DNA from: Pyxicephalus adspersus
Taxonomy: Eukaryota > Chordata > Amphibia > Anura > Pyxicephalidae
DNA length: 64,000 nucleotides
Assembly (NCBI RefSeq): GCF_032062135.1
Contig: NC_092859.1
Span: 112,575,073 to 112,639,072 of the forward strand
Reading direction: 5' to 3'
Shown: piece after piece, positions 1 to 12,100 of the stretch
Numbering within the stretch: position 1 is the first letter of the stretch
How the letters are laid out: every line of letters begins with the position of its first letter
The notes under the pieces: model-generated
The model's database searches: none
Seen by the model: only the letters and a program-made list of their open reading frames with translations
What the model was told of the DNA's origin: nothing
Translations under genes and position numbers: made by a program

Positions 1-182
1 ACCAAGAATCACCAGGGAAAACCAATGAGGAAGAATCACTTAGTAATGATAAGCTTCATCTGGCAGATCCCTCTGCAGAAGCTGCTGTGTCTTTATTCCA
101 CCAGAATGATGACAGAAGCCCTGAAAATGATAGATGCCTGGGAAACGCAGTGGTCATGCAAGTTTCAGATCCTGACACTGAG
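1..182 (+). CDS. TASOR2: TASOR2 exon (5' end cut by window)
   Basis: Read in the third frame from base 3, giving QESPGKTNEEESLSND at the start and MQVSDPDTE at the end, then a GTATGT donor at 183. The exon ends in phase 0, which matches the phase-0 start at 2063. Another frame is also open here, but it does not join the downstream exon in frame. Confidence 0.7.
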
Positions 183-3100
183 GTATGTAAAAAAAAATGA
201 ATTTTGCTGATTTGAGAGATTTTTATAAAGCATGTGTTGTTTTCTTAGTAGGAAAATGAAAATACTGATCCCCTCCCTTTTTTTTTTTATTTTGAACCAA
301 ATCTATTATGGTTTTTCTAGTTTATGCATGTTCAGGTCATTCTTCTTAAGGCATGGGGAATATATGATGATGTATGCTGTTTAGACCTGTTAAAGAAACA
401 CTATTTATTCTATGAATAAGGATATACCCATACATGAAGATTAAAAAACATAGGCAAAACTAAATAATAGTATATCCACACTTCCTCCTAATAAATGGTA
501 GAAAGTTTTCAAATAATGAACAGCAATTTATCCTTTTCTGAAAACATATATTTAATATTATGTTCCTAATATACGACAACTGAAAGCTGTCATTGTCTAT
601 TGCTACTGAAGTATTAGGAATTTGAATGTTTATTGTAATCATAAATCAATATTCCAAAGTATATATTTTTTATTCGATTCGTCATATTTTACCTTGGCAA
701 TGCCCGTGTTGGGTTGGTAGACGTTGGTCAGCCACTAGCCACTAGCTACATATGAGCCAACAAATGCAGGAACGGTATTATGTTTACTTCTCTGACAGCA
801 AGTTATAAACAGATGATTCATATCAATGAGGACCTTACTGTATTACATTGCCCATAAGTTATACGTCTCACTGCTTGTCACTGCCAGTCAGATTACAGTG
901 AGCCTACAATGATATGAAAAGGTATGCAGTCATATATGCCAGAAGTTACAACTACATGGTTGTGCTAGGTGACTGATTCAAAGAAATAAAGCTATTGAGT
1001 TTGATGAGAACAAGAAACTTCTGTTTGAAGAGTTAAGAAGGTTCCTTGTTTTTGTTGTGACAGTTTTCTTTTAAAATGTTAGGTTAAATTGAGAATCATT
1101 TTAAAAATAACAGAAAAAGCCAAACACAAAGAATAATACATATAATATGTACCTGTTAATTGGCATGTACCCATCAAGTTTACTAAACCAAATTAGGAAG
1201 TCCTGTAGTGGTTAAGTAAAAGATCATTAAAATTCTAAGCAAAGAACAGTTGTTTGCAAGACATTAACCCATTCATAAAGGTTTTCCCCTCAACCTTACA
1301 ATGGTCAGTCAGCTGACTTGACTGATGCAGTGTGTAATCCCTGAACATTTTGACTAACTTGTCCACATATCGGGTGCAAAGAACTTTTTCAGTGTGTTAG
1401 AAAAAATCAGCAGTAAAGCTTGGTACCAAATGTTTAAATGACATAAATATTGCACGTGTTACTGAAATAGGTCTTAGACATAAGAAATGACTAAGAATTA
1501 AAAATTAAAAAAGTCTGCCTTTATGGTTCTATTTTGATGGCATCTACAGAATTGGTCTGTTTAAAAACTGGGAGATATTATTGTACCAATAGTACCCCAA
1601 TCGTTACTTTTTATTATTAATTATACAGTATTTATATAGCGCCATCATATTACGCAGCGCTGTACAAAGTCCATAGTTGTGTCACTAACTGTCCCTCAAA
1701 GGAGCTCACAATCTAATGTCCCTACTATAGTCATATGTCATTAATGTAGTCTAGGTCAATTTAGGAGGAAGCCAATGAACCTAACTGCATGTTTTTGGGA
1801 TGTGGGAGGAAACCGGAGTACCCGGAGGAAACCCACGCAGACACGGGGAGAACCTGCAAACTCCATGCAGATAGTGTCCTGGCTGGGATTCGAACCTAGG
1901 ACCTAGCGATGCAAAGGCCAGAGTGCTAACCCCTGAGCCACCGTGCTGCCCATACTTAATAACAAATAATGTCTGCTTGTGGTGTTTTGTTTTGTTTTCT
2001 TTTCTCTGGTGGTCGTTACTTTTTTGTGGTATAAATATGTTTTGTTTTTTTTTTTTCCCTAGATGAATGGAAATGAAAAGCCAGATGAAATCCTAGCAGG
2101 CCAAATTCCACTTCCACCCTGCAACCTTGGTGCTGATAGAATCCACAGCATTCCTGGAGTGTCTGCAGGCCTTCAAGCAAACTGCACAGAAGATGTTGAC
2201 AGAACTTTGTTTAAGCCTAATAAAGTGGGACATATCTTTGAAATGGATAAGGGAGAAGAGCCATCTGTTAATACATGGACTTTCTGTGATAAGGAAGATA
2301 GTCCTCAAATTTTTTCTAAAATATTTGAGGAAGATACAAAATGTTATGGGAAAAAATCATCATCGATTGATTCGGAGGACATTAACACTGCTGACTTGGA
2401 AAATCTAGGAGAAAAGTCTTTATTGCCTGCCTCTGAACCCAGTAAGGTTGTCAATTTGGAAAGCCCTGGAGAAAAGTCCTTATTGATTACCTCTACGTCC
2501 AGTATGACTGCAGATTTAGAAAGCCCAGATAAAAAAGCTTCAATGCTTGATTCTGAGTTTAGTAGGGCTGCTAATTGGAAAAGCATAGGTGAAAATCCCC
2601 CATCGCTTGGTTCTGAGTCCAGTAAGACTGCAGTTTTTGAAAGCCTAGAAGAAAAAGCTTCATTGCTTGCTTCTGAGTCCAGTAAGACTGCAGATTCAGA
2701 AAGCCTAGAAGAAAAAGCTTCATTGCTTGGTTCTGAGTCCAGTAAGACTGCAGNNNNNNNNNNNNNNNNNNNNNNNNNNNNNNNNNNNNNNNNNNNNNNN
2801 NNNNNNNNNNNNNNNNNNNNNNNNNNNNNNNNNNNNNNNNNNNNNNNNNNNNNNNNNNNNNNNNNNNNNNNNNNNNNNNNNNNNNNNNNNNNNNNNNNNN
2901 NNNNNNNNNNNNNNNNNNNNNNNNNNNNNNNNNNNNNNNNNNNNNNNNNNNNNNNNNNNNNNNNNNNNNNNNNNAAAAAGCTTCATTGCTTGGTTCTGAG
3001 TCCAGTAAGACTGCAGATTTGGAAAGCCTAGAAGAAAAAGCTTCATTGCTTGGTTCTGAGTCCAGTAAGGCTGCTGATTTGGAAAGCATAGAAGAAAAAA

Positions 3101-6100
3101 CTTCATTGCATGACTTTGAGTCCAGTAACGCAGCAGATTTCGAGTGTACTTCTGTCTTTGAAAAGCTCAGTTTAGAAGCTGTCAGTGAGACATATACAAC
3201 TCAGATTTCCACACCTGCCGAAAAGCAGGAATTGCAGATGGAAATGCAAATCCATAGCACAGAGAACCTTCATGCTGAAAAAGAAACTATTGACAGTACT
3301 ATTTTCTCTGATGTTCTGCATACAGAGGATAACTTGGTACCTGATTGTAAGGAAACAGAGAATAGATGTGAGATCCTTGAGGCACCAACTTCAGAGGCAA
3401 TGAATGAAGTTACTACAATTACTTTAGTTAAAAAATCAGAGTCTGAAAATCCACACGATTCAGATGGTGCCACAAATCTGCCAGTGAGCACGTGTGTTGA
3501 TGGAAATGTAGATCAGCTACCTGTTATACCAAAGAGTGATGTTACATCAGATGCTGTAAATGTAATGCTTGCTCCTGAGCAGCATGAAAAAAGCACCAAA
3601 AAAGAGACACAATGTAAAAAAGATACAACCCGAAAGGAAATTTTATCCAAATTAAAACGCATTTGTGCAGGTTCAGGAATTAGCCAACAGACCAGTTCAA
3701 ATTCTGAAGATGAGGTATTCATTGTCCATGAAAAACCTGGTAAATGGCACACAGGGGAGCAAAAGAAGCAGGCAGATGTCAAAATAGTGAATTTGTCAAA
3801 GCCTGAATTAAACACGATAAGCCTTGCAGAAAACACCAGTAAAACTCAGGAGAACCAAACTGCCAAATCTGAAATTCCTAAAGAGAAAATGTTGCAGGAA
3901 ATTGCATCAAATAATATATCTATAGCGTCAGTCCAACCTGTTATTTCTCAGGAAACCGAACCGTTGGTTTCTCAGGATAAATGCAGAACCCCACCTTATG
4001 ATGATTTCACCGATAACATGGATCAGGATTCTGTCCAGGACCCGTCTGAGATCTGTTGCATATTAAATACTGGAAGTATAAGTAAAGAGCAGTATGATCG
4101 TTGGTCAGACACCTCAGATGAAGACATTGAATTTTTACAAGCTTATAAGGAACCTCTAACACGCCTAACAAGTGAATATTTCCAAGAGGAATGTCATGAG
4201 TTCCCCAGTTCTCCAACAGAAGAGCTTACATTCTACAATGAAGTGAGCCGTTCAAGAAAAGCAAAACATTTTAAAAGGCAATCTGGCCCCAGTGCTTCAT
4301 TGTGGGAGAAAGATGAGTATGTGTCAAGATACCATAGAAACAGCAGTTATCCCAGCCCTAAAAGTTATGGAAGTCTGATCATAACTAAAAAGTTAAATGA
4401 TGTTGGAAGGACTTGGCCCACAGTGCACAAGGAGAGTGTTTGTGTTGGCAGATCTGAACTTGACAGCATATTTGCTAATCGAAGAATGGTATCAAATGAC
4501 CTCACTCAAAAGACGCTGGATATGGAGCATTTGCGTTTTATGTGCAGTTTAAAAGACATTTTAAGAAAATCATCCACAGATGTTCATGTCTCTGAGCCTC
4601 CCTTTCAGACACTGTTTGATTCAAGGAGCGTTCCAGGCAGTTCAGGTTCCAGAAGTAAATGTAGAAGCCCTCTTCTTATTACAGTCCATTGTCAACAGCA
4701 AAGGAGAGATTACAGGGGGCATGACAACTTGTTTCCAAGCAGCTATTATGGCCATCCCTACTATGAGGATGAGCTAAGGGACAAGCCTGCATATTATTCT
4801 AGGACTTCAAAAAAGTTAAGAACCCATAGCTATTCGTCTCCTTATCATTTTAATCGGTTGAGGTATGAGAGCACTCTGGATAAACCAAATAGTGATATCT
4901 CTGTGATTATTAAGGAGTGCACTCATGCCAATCACCTTAAGCTGAGTCGTGTTGGCTTAAGTAGCACTGCCACAGAGAGGACCTCTACCTATCCTGTGCC
5001 AGAAGAGAGTGACTGGCAAACAAGATGGACACTTGACTCCACTTCCACAAAATCACAGACTGTTGGGAATATTATTTCTGATCTGTGCACTAACCTGCAC
5101 AGTAGATTGCACGGTGTGGCAAGAGAGTCTACATGTAAAAACTGTTATTTTTATCTTAGCAAGAACAATGATGATGACGATAATGATGATTTCTTCTCAT
5201 TAACAAAGGTAATGTTCAGATTGCTTTCATTTAAACATTGATTGTGTACTAACCACGCATGAGCAGCTACATTTTCATTATACATTGTAGGACATGCACA
5301 ATATTTTGATGTTTTTGATTTGAAGTTTTTTTATTTTCAGCACAAAAGCTAACTTTGCAGAGGGTCATGCCAGTTGGCTGTCACCTGTACAAGTATCTCA
5401 GTTGGTAGAACTATGCCTCTGTCCCCTCTATTCCTGTTCTGGTGACAATCCTCAAATAATGTACAGGTTGACAATCGAAAATCCAGCCATCGATAATCTG
5501 GATCCTTCAGTTTTCCGGCATGAATAGCCCTTGCATTCTCACAGAGAAAGAAGCTGATTCCTTTTAGGTGGCGCCAATACATTATAATTACAGGAAATTC
5601 AAAAATCCTGAATTTTTGGAAGTTTGGCACTCCTCAGGACCAGAAGTTGCAGCATTTTTGAATGGCAACCTGTATATACTCAAATATAAACAGAGATTTT
5701 CTGAATGCTTTCAGAAAAATAGGAGCCACCTAATGACATATCCTGGAACTGCATTTGACTCTGTTTTAACAGATGGGAGCTGTCAAAGTCAATTATTCTG
5801 TGTTGTGAAATCTTAACAGGACAGAATTTGAAATAATTTTCTTTGTTCATGTGTATTTGATAGCTTATGCATGAAATAATCAATCAATACACTTCACCAT
5901 TTGCATGAAAAACCCTTGAGCCTCAAACCTCTTTCTTTTTTTCTCTACCCATTTATTTGTATACAATACGTGGAGGTGGCTCACTGTAACTAACCTACAC
6001 ATTTATAACAGTGAGGAAGAGTAGAACACATCTATACAAATGTGCTACCTCAGTTTATATTTGGATTGGTTTATATTTAAGTATATACAGTGCCTTCCAT

Positions 6101-9100
6101 TGGTGTGAAAATTATCATTGGGACAAATACAGAAATATAATCTCGGCCCACGGATAACATAAATACTGGGCAGACAATGACCTATTATTTTTGTATCCCA
6201 AACCACAAACAAAAGTTTCAAGTTTAATTGCACTTTGACGGTATGTTTTGTTTGGAAGATACTGTTTTATTTGATATCAAACATATTCTAATAGAGTGTA
6301 ACTGTATTTTTAGGTCATTGAAGTGATGTTTTTATGTTGGTAAATATGCAGTAATCTCCCACAAGAATTGCTGCTTGGGTGATTCAGCTTCAACAACTTG
6401 GGCTCAGCTCACAAAACGTTTAAAGCTCCGGTTTATTTGCTAATATTGGACATCATTTTTATTACTGTTATCACTGAAAATACCAGGCATCTGCTTGTTT
6501 TTCTCCTTGGTTGTATATGACTGAATTCTTTTTTATGTATATATTTTTTTGAATAACATATGACAACTGTAGGGGCTCCTGTATATGCAGAAAACATTTG
6601 CAGTCCATCCCATATGAGCCTCTAATTTTAGTGCATGCAGTGAAGTCTGAATAATAACATTAATAATACCATTAACCTGAATCCAAAAACCTTTTATATG
6701 TAGAATCTTAAAGGGAACCCTCCTAAAATATGAGGAGATTCGAGCTGTGTGAAATGCAGAAGACGTGGAATGTAGGCCAAGTATTCCGGGCTGGAATACT
6801 TGTTCACCAGAAGTGCTAAAAGTTAGTTGACTCTATGCAACACAAATGTGCAGCAGTTCTCAGAAATAGTGGTTATACACCTAAATATTAGATCAGCGAT
6901 TCAAAGGAAAGCAAAATCTTGAAACATTGTTTAGTTTATTCAGTGAATGATTGAGTTTGTAAAAAAAGAATGCAGACACTGCTATTATTATTTTTTTTGA
7001 ACAGCCTAATTTTCCCTTTTCTTCACTTTTTGTAAAGGATTAACATATTTGATAAATATTTATTTGTGTTTTAATCTGGAATAGAATATATGGTGTTTCC
7101 AATGCATTTGCATGTATGGAAATACAAGCTATTAAAAAGATTTTGATTTATATAGAAATAATTTCCAAAAAATTACAAAACCCCAATGAAAATGAGTGTT
7201 TCCCTATAACTACAGGATAGGATATACTAAAAATGATTGTGCAGATCATGCAAAAGCGTATCGGTCACAATTGAGTCTGCATAAGTTAGTGACAGTAACC
7301 CGTTGTCATTGTTTCTTTTACAGTCATTATTAATAAAAGATGGTTACACTCCCATTGAACCACAGGAGTTCTGTGACAGGCAGGAAGCAGAATCTAATAC
7401 ACTTTTGGTCATCATAAGAAATGAAGATGTATCGTCTCAGATACACAAGGTGGGCGTTTCATACATTTTAAATGTTTTCTGTCCCATTTTTTGAACAATC
7501 TGCACATTTCTTTTTTTATTATGACTTTATGAAGTATACAAGAAAATGTGTGCTCCTATTTCTTTTAGTGTTAAGTTCTGCCTTATATTTTGTGTATGTT
7601 TTTGGTTATCTTCTAAGAGTTAACAAACCATTGAGTTGTTAGAGGAATAGTTTGATATGTCCTCCCATTTTTTATAAATTAGTAATGTGAGAATCCTGTG
7701 AAAAGGTATTCACTTTCATACAGTGTATACATGGATTAGGACTTGCATACACAGCGCACAACAATATACAAACGGGTCAAACTGGTTTGACTTTTGTATG
7801 TTGGAATATTTTAACACTTGCAGGAATATCTTAGAAAATATTACCAAAAACTAACACCTTTTATATATCTGCATTTTTATAAGAAGTAAACTTTTCTGTT
7901 AATTTACCTGAGTTGTAATGGTTCTTTTAACTGCAAAATTCTATGAAAAATAAACAGTTGTTATACTTATGTGTTTTAAACTGTTTGAACAGAATGGTAT
8001 ATCCTTTGGCAGGTAAGTTTTGAGAAAAAGAAACCCCTTCCTGACAACAAATTCCTGTCCTGGACCTCTCTGCAGTTAAACAATTTCACTTGGTCTAGGA
8101 GACACACAAGTCTGTGGTTGGAAGGAGGAAAAGCACATTGTTATAGAGTCCTTGCCTTGCTCGGCCTATCAGTTCACAGTAAAGCATGATAACCTGATTG
8201 GCTTACATTGCTGACCCTGGCTGTGTAAATGCAACCGTGTGGAGAATGGCAAGAGACTGATATCAAAATAGAATTAGGAAGAATATGAACACATATACAG
8301 GTAGTCCCCGGGTTAAGGACATCTGACATACGGAAGACTCCTAGATATGAGTGGGGCTTCCCTGCTGCTTGTGTGCAGGACAGAGGCTTGATGAGGGGAG
8401 GGGGGTGGTTTGCGTGACTTGCAGAAAAAATCTTAAGGAATGAGCTGTTCTGCAACCTCTTGTACCTCTTTAATGACCAAGACAAACTTTGCAGTTGATT
8501 CTTTTTTCATATCAAAGCACAGCTTGCGCGAGAAGGTAATGAATGGTAATTTTTTTTTTTTGCATTGTTTGTGATTTACTCAGTGAGGATTTTATACAGT
8601 TACACCTAGCTGCCTCATAATATGTTGGGACAAACATCTGTCCTAATTGCATTTAATAAAATAATCTACCTGTTCCGACTTACTCACAAATTAAACTTAA
8701 GAACAAACCTACTGTCCCTATCTTGTATGTAACCCAGGGACTACCAGTACTGTGTTCTCCCAGCCCCTTTTAGCCGGGTGCACCACCCAGCACTTCTCAG
8801 TAACCACCGGCTGCTTTAGGGTAGTTGCTAATGAGTTGGGTCACAATATAGGGGTTGCCACTCCTTGTGGTGTTTTTTGAATATCTACAAAATTATCTGC
8901 TGTTTATATCTTATTATATGTGTTTTCAATGTACCATAAGCTGCTGGAAACTAGTATTAGCACTCTTCTATCATGTCTATTAAACACTAGCCATGTATTA
9001 TGAGAGCTCAGTTCTTCAGTTATTCCATGCTGAGGATAAGTGGCTTCACATAGGTTTAGGTTTTCTATGTTTGTAGGTCTTGTAGAGCTAAAATCATATA

Positions 9101-12100
9101 AACAACAAATGGTTTTATTTCAGTGGAATTATAATTAAAAAGGAATTATAATATTTGATCAGTTGAGATTTAAATAGTGTCCAGTAGTCCTTACAGTGAC
9201 AGTGCTGAGTCCTAATGGACTAATACAGTCTACCACTTATGTTTAAGATATATTAACAATATATGTTGTTCCAGGTTCCATGCTTGCTGCAGCTGAAGCT
9301 TCTCCCTAATGTAACGTTTGCTGGCGTGGACACTCCTGAAGATTTGTCGGAATCTGTGCACCAAGACCTTTTTCAAATGGGTGGATTTGTGGTGTCTGAT
9401 AAAGGTCTATTGGAAAACATAACTATAGGTTAGCAGTTATCAATTCTGTTGTCAGTTTATGTTTTACTTTTTGTGGCATATATCTAGTACACTTTTTTTT
9501 TTTACTATAACTTTTGTGTTAAATGCCAAGCAATCACTTGTATGAATGTCACATAATAATAGTAAGATAAAAAAATGAAAGTTTAACCAAATCTTTTGAT
9601 GATTTTCATGGCTTAATAACATGTGCTTCACTGATATCCCTGTATAGGAAAGTTAAAGGAAGTTCTGACAATTTTGGAGAAGATGAATCGAACCTCAGCT
9701 TGGAAGTGGTTCATTCATTACGGGGAGTTCAGAAAACTTAAGGAGGATAAAAGGTAATAAGCTTAGCTCTTAATGGCAACTCGTGGAACCCTTCAATGTA
9801 TGTTTCCTGTTGCAGCCTATTTGTTTTTAGTGGGCTTTCTCAACTCAATGGGATTTAATACGCTGCATGAATCTAAACAGTCCCCCTAGTCTTACTCCAT
9901 TGATGATCTGAAGGTGCCTATGTAAATTAAAAAATCAGAAGATACAAAGTAATATTCTGTCCAAATATATATGGTATGCACAGAGTTGTAAGAGACCTTA
10001 GCGAACATAATGAATGTTACAAGAATGTTTCCTTTTCTTGCAATTGGTTATAGCAGAGGCTTTGTAATAGCTGAACATTTATTCAATTTATTTATTTCAA
10101 CAGGACTGAGTCTGTTTCTCGGCTTAAGATTCCTTTGCTCAAGTCGTACCAGCAATCAAACGTCATTGAAATCCTGCCTTATCATAGATGTGACTCTAGG
10201 ACTAAAGACCTCTCCAGTGATCTCAAATGTCTGTTGGGCCTCCAGAGCCAGCATATTCATTCAAGACTCGCTGTCTATTTGTCAGGTATTATTGCTTGAC
10301 TTTAAATGGTATATTTATCGAACTTCTACTTTAAAATATCACAATAGCTACATCAATGTGATGAAATCCTGCAGTTACCTTCTGGGTAAGCTAAAAAAGA
10401 ATTTCCCTGGACATATTTCTGTGTATCAGAGTGCCTGAGTAGACTTTGGCAGCCTGGCGAGTTCTATGATTATTAGCAGCCTAGTGTTCTGGGAACGCCT
10501 TTTTCTGAGCCTCTTATCACAGACCCTCTGCAGGCTAACTTGGCTTTAAAAAGATGTTGTTATAATCTTACTCCACTCCTACTGCAGAGAGCTCTATCCC
10601 AGATGTAGCCTTAGGTCTAATAGTTGGATGTTCTGCAGTTCACCTCAAAGGACTTCTGCAAGTTCTGCTCAGTATGTCTTTGGTATCTTTTATCACATTA
10701 AATTATGTGGATTTCACCATTTTGAATAATTATCCTTTGCACGAGTTAAAAGTCATACAGCCATTTATAGACTCTGCTGCTGTCACTGCAGGCTCTCTCC
10801 TCTCCTCACTCCTGTTATTTGTGTAGGCATTCATGGAAGATTCTTCCCTTTTCTCATGTAGAGGTGACCTGTGTTTGGGATGATTGGAATTTTCCAGTAC
10901 AGCAAAAGTAAAGGTCCTTCGGGGACGTATTGGCAGTGTTGTGGTCCCCTCTGGGCAATGTGTCAAAAGCCTAGCCACACCAGTGCTTTCTGTAATTTTT
11001 TTTAGAACAGCTATTGTATGTGTTTATCCAAATATGGATCTGGATAAAGTATTGATTTGAAAAAATGTAAATAAAGAATGATAGTGTGTGGATTTAATAG
11101 GGTGAGATCAATAATTTGTTACAACCCTGTTTACAGTTATGCCAAGCACGGAAACTGAAGAGTTTGAGCATAATGGATTTCTGGTATATGATGTGGACAC
11201 TTTCATCAGAAGAATCCAGAAAGTTGATGCACAGCTCCAGTCTTCTTTTTGGTGAGTACTGGATAGCTTACAAAAGGGTGCTGTAACTATGGATCACTTC
11301 CTTTAGTAATGATTAGTCACTTCCAACTGTTCTTGTAATGTAGACGTGCTTTCGCAGGTCTCCAAGCTTCTTTATTGGTTCCACCAGAGTATGAATTACC
11401 CCATCATTTATATCCATAAAGCACAAACACCTAAATCTAATCACCATGGAATGCGACGCTGTAGATGTTGATTGTTCAAGGCTAGGAAAATTAAAATTAA
11501 CATAATCCCATCCTTGGTGTCAGGAAAGTCATTCAGGTGTTTAAACTACATGGCTGAAAGTGTGAATTGAAATTGTCACAATGCTGGGGTAGAGATGTTA
11601 AAGGTGCATTATGGCTGAGGACAGATAGTGTTGAAGGCCCCCTCTTCCCGTTAGGAAATAATTTGAAATAGAATGCCTCCTTCACACCCCTTGTAAGTTG
11701 TCCTCTGTCCACCAAATATGCACCACATTGTTCCTTTTCCTTCAGATGTAGGAACACTGCTAAACCCTGTTCTATACATTTGCTCTCCTATGCCAAGTCA
11801 TTCTTTTGTTGAGGAGTTGTTTTTTCTCCCTAATGTACACTATGGGAATGCATTCACTATACACTTGTAGAATTGATAAAGCAGCTTGGAAAGTCATCCA
11901 ATGACTTGGATAAATGAGACCCATCACCGACCCATCGATTCTGCTTTGAGCTTGTTTGGTGTGCAGGGTCTGGTATACATTTGAAAGCTTTATTTACTGT
12001 AAGGGAATATTCATAACTAATATATCTAACTGGCACAGTATAATGTGAACATTAGAATGTTAATAATGAAAAGGTTTGAACATGCATTTAGTGTGAAAAG

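Larger units (their letters stand above)
7450..9274 (+). other. TASOR2 intron with MITEs
   Basis: A 1.8-kb intron holding a TA-flanked MITE (8296-8749) followed directly by a second repeat (8752-8880). The rest is AT-rich with nothing seen. Confidence 0.7.
9429..11136 (+). other. TASOR2 short introns (9429-9647, 9754-10103, 10286-11136)
   Basis: Between the C-terminal exons. AT-rich, with no further exon, repeat family or RNA gene recognised; 10286-11136 has a few open frames that look accidental. Confidence 0.6.

Noticed and set aside
1885..1940. A tRNA gene (A and B boxes)
   Set aside because: They belong to a SINE with a LINE-like tail; no cloverleaf was seen.
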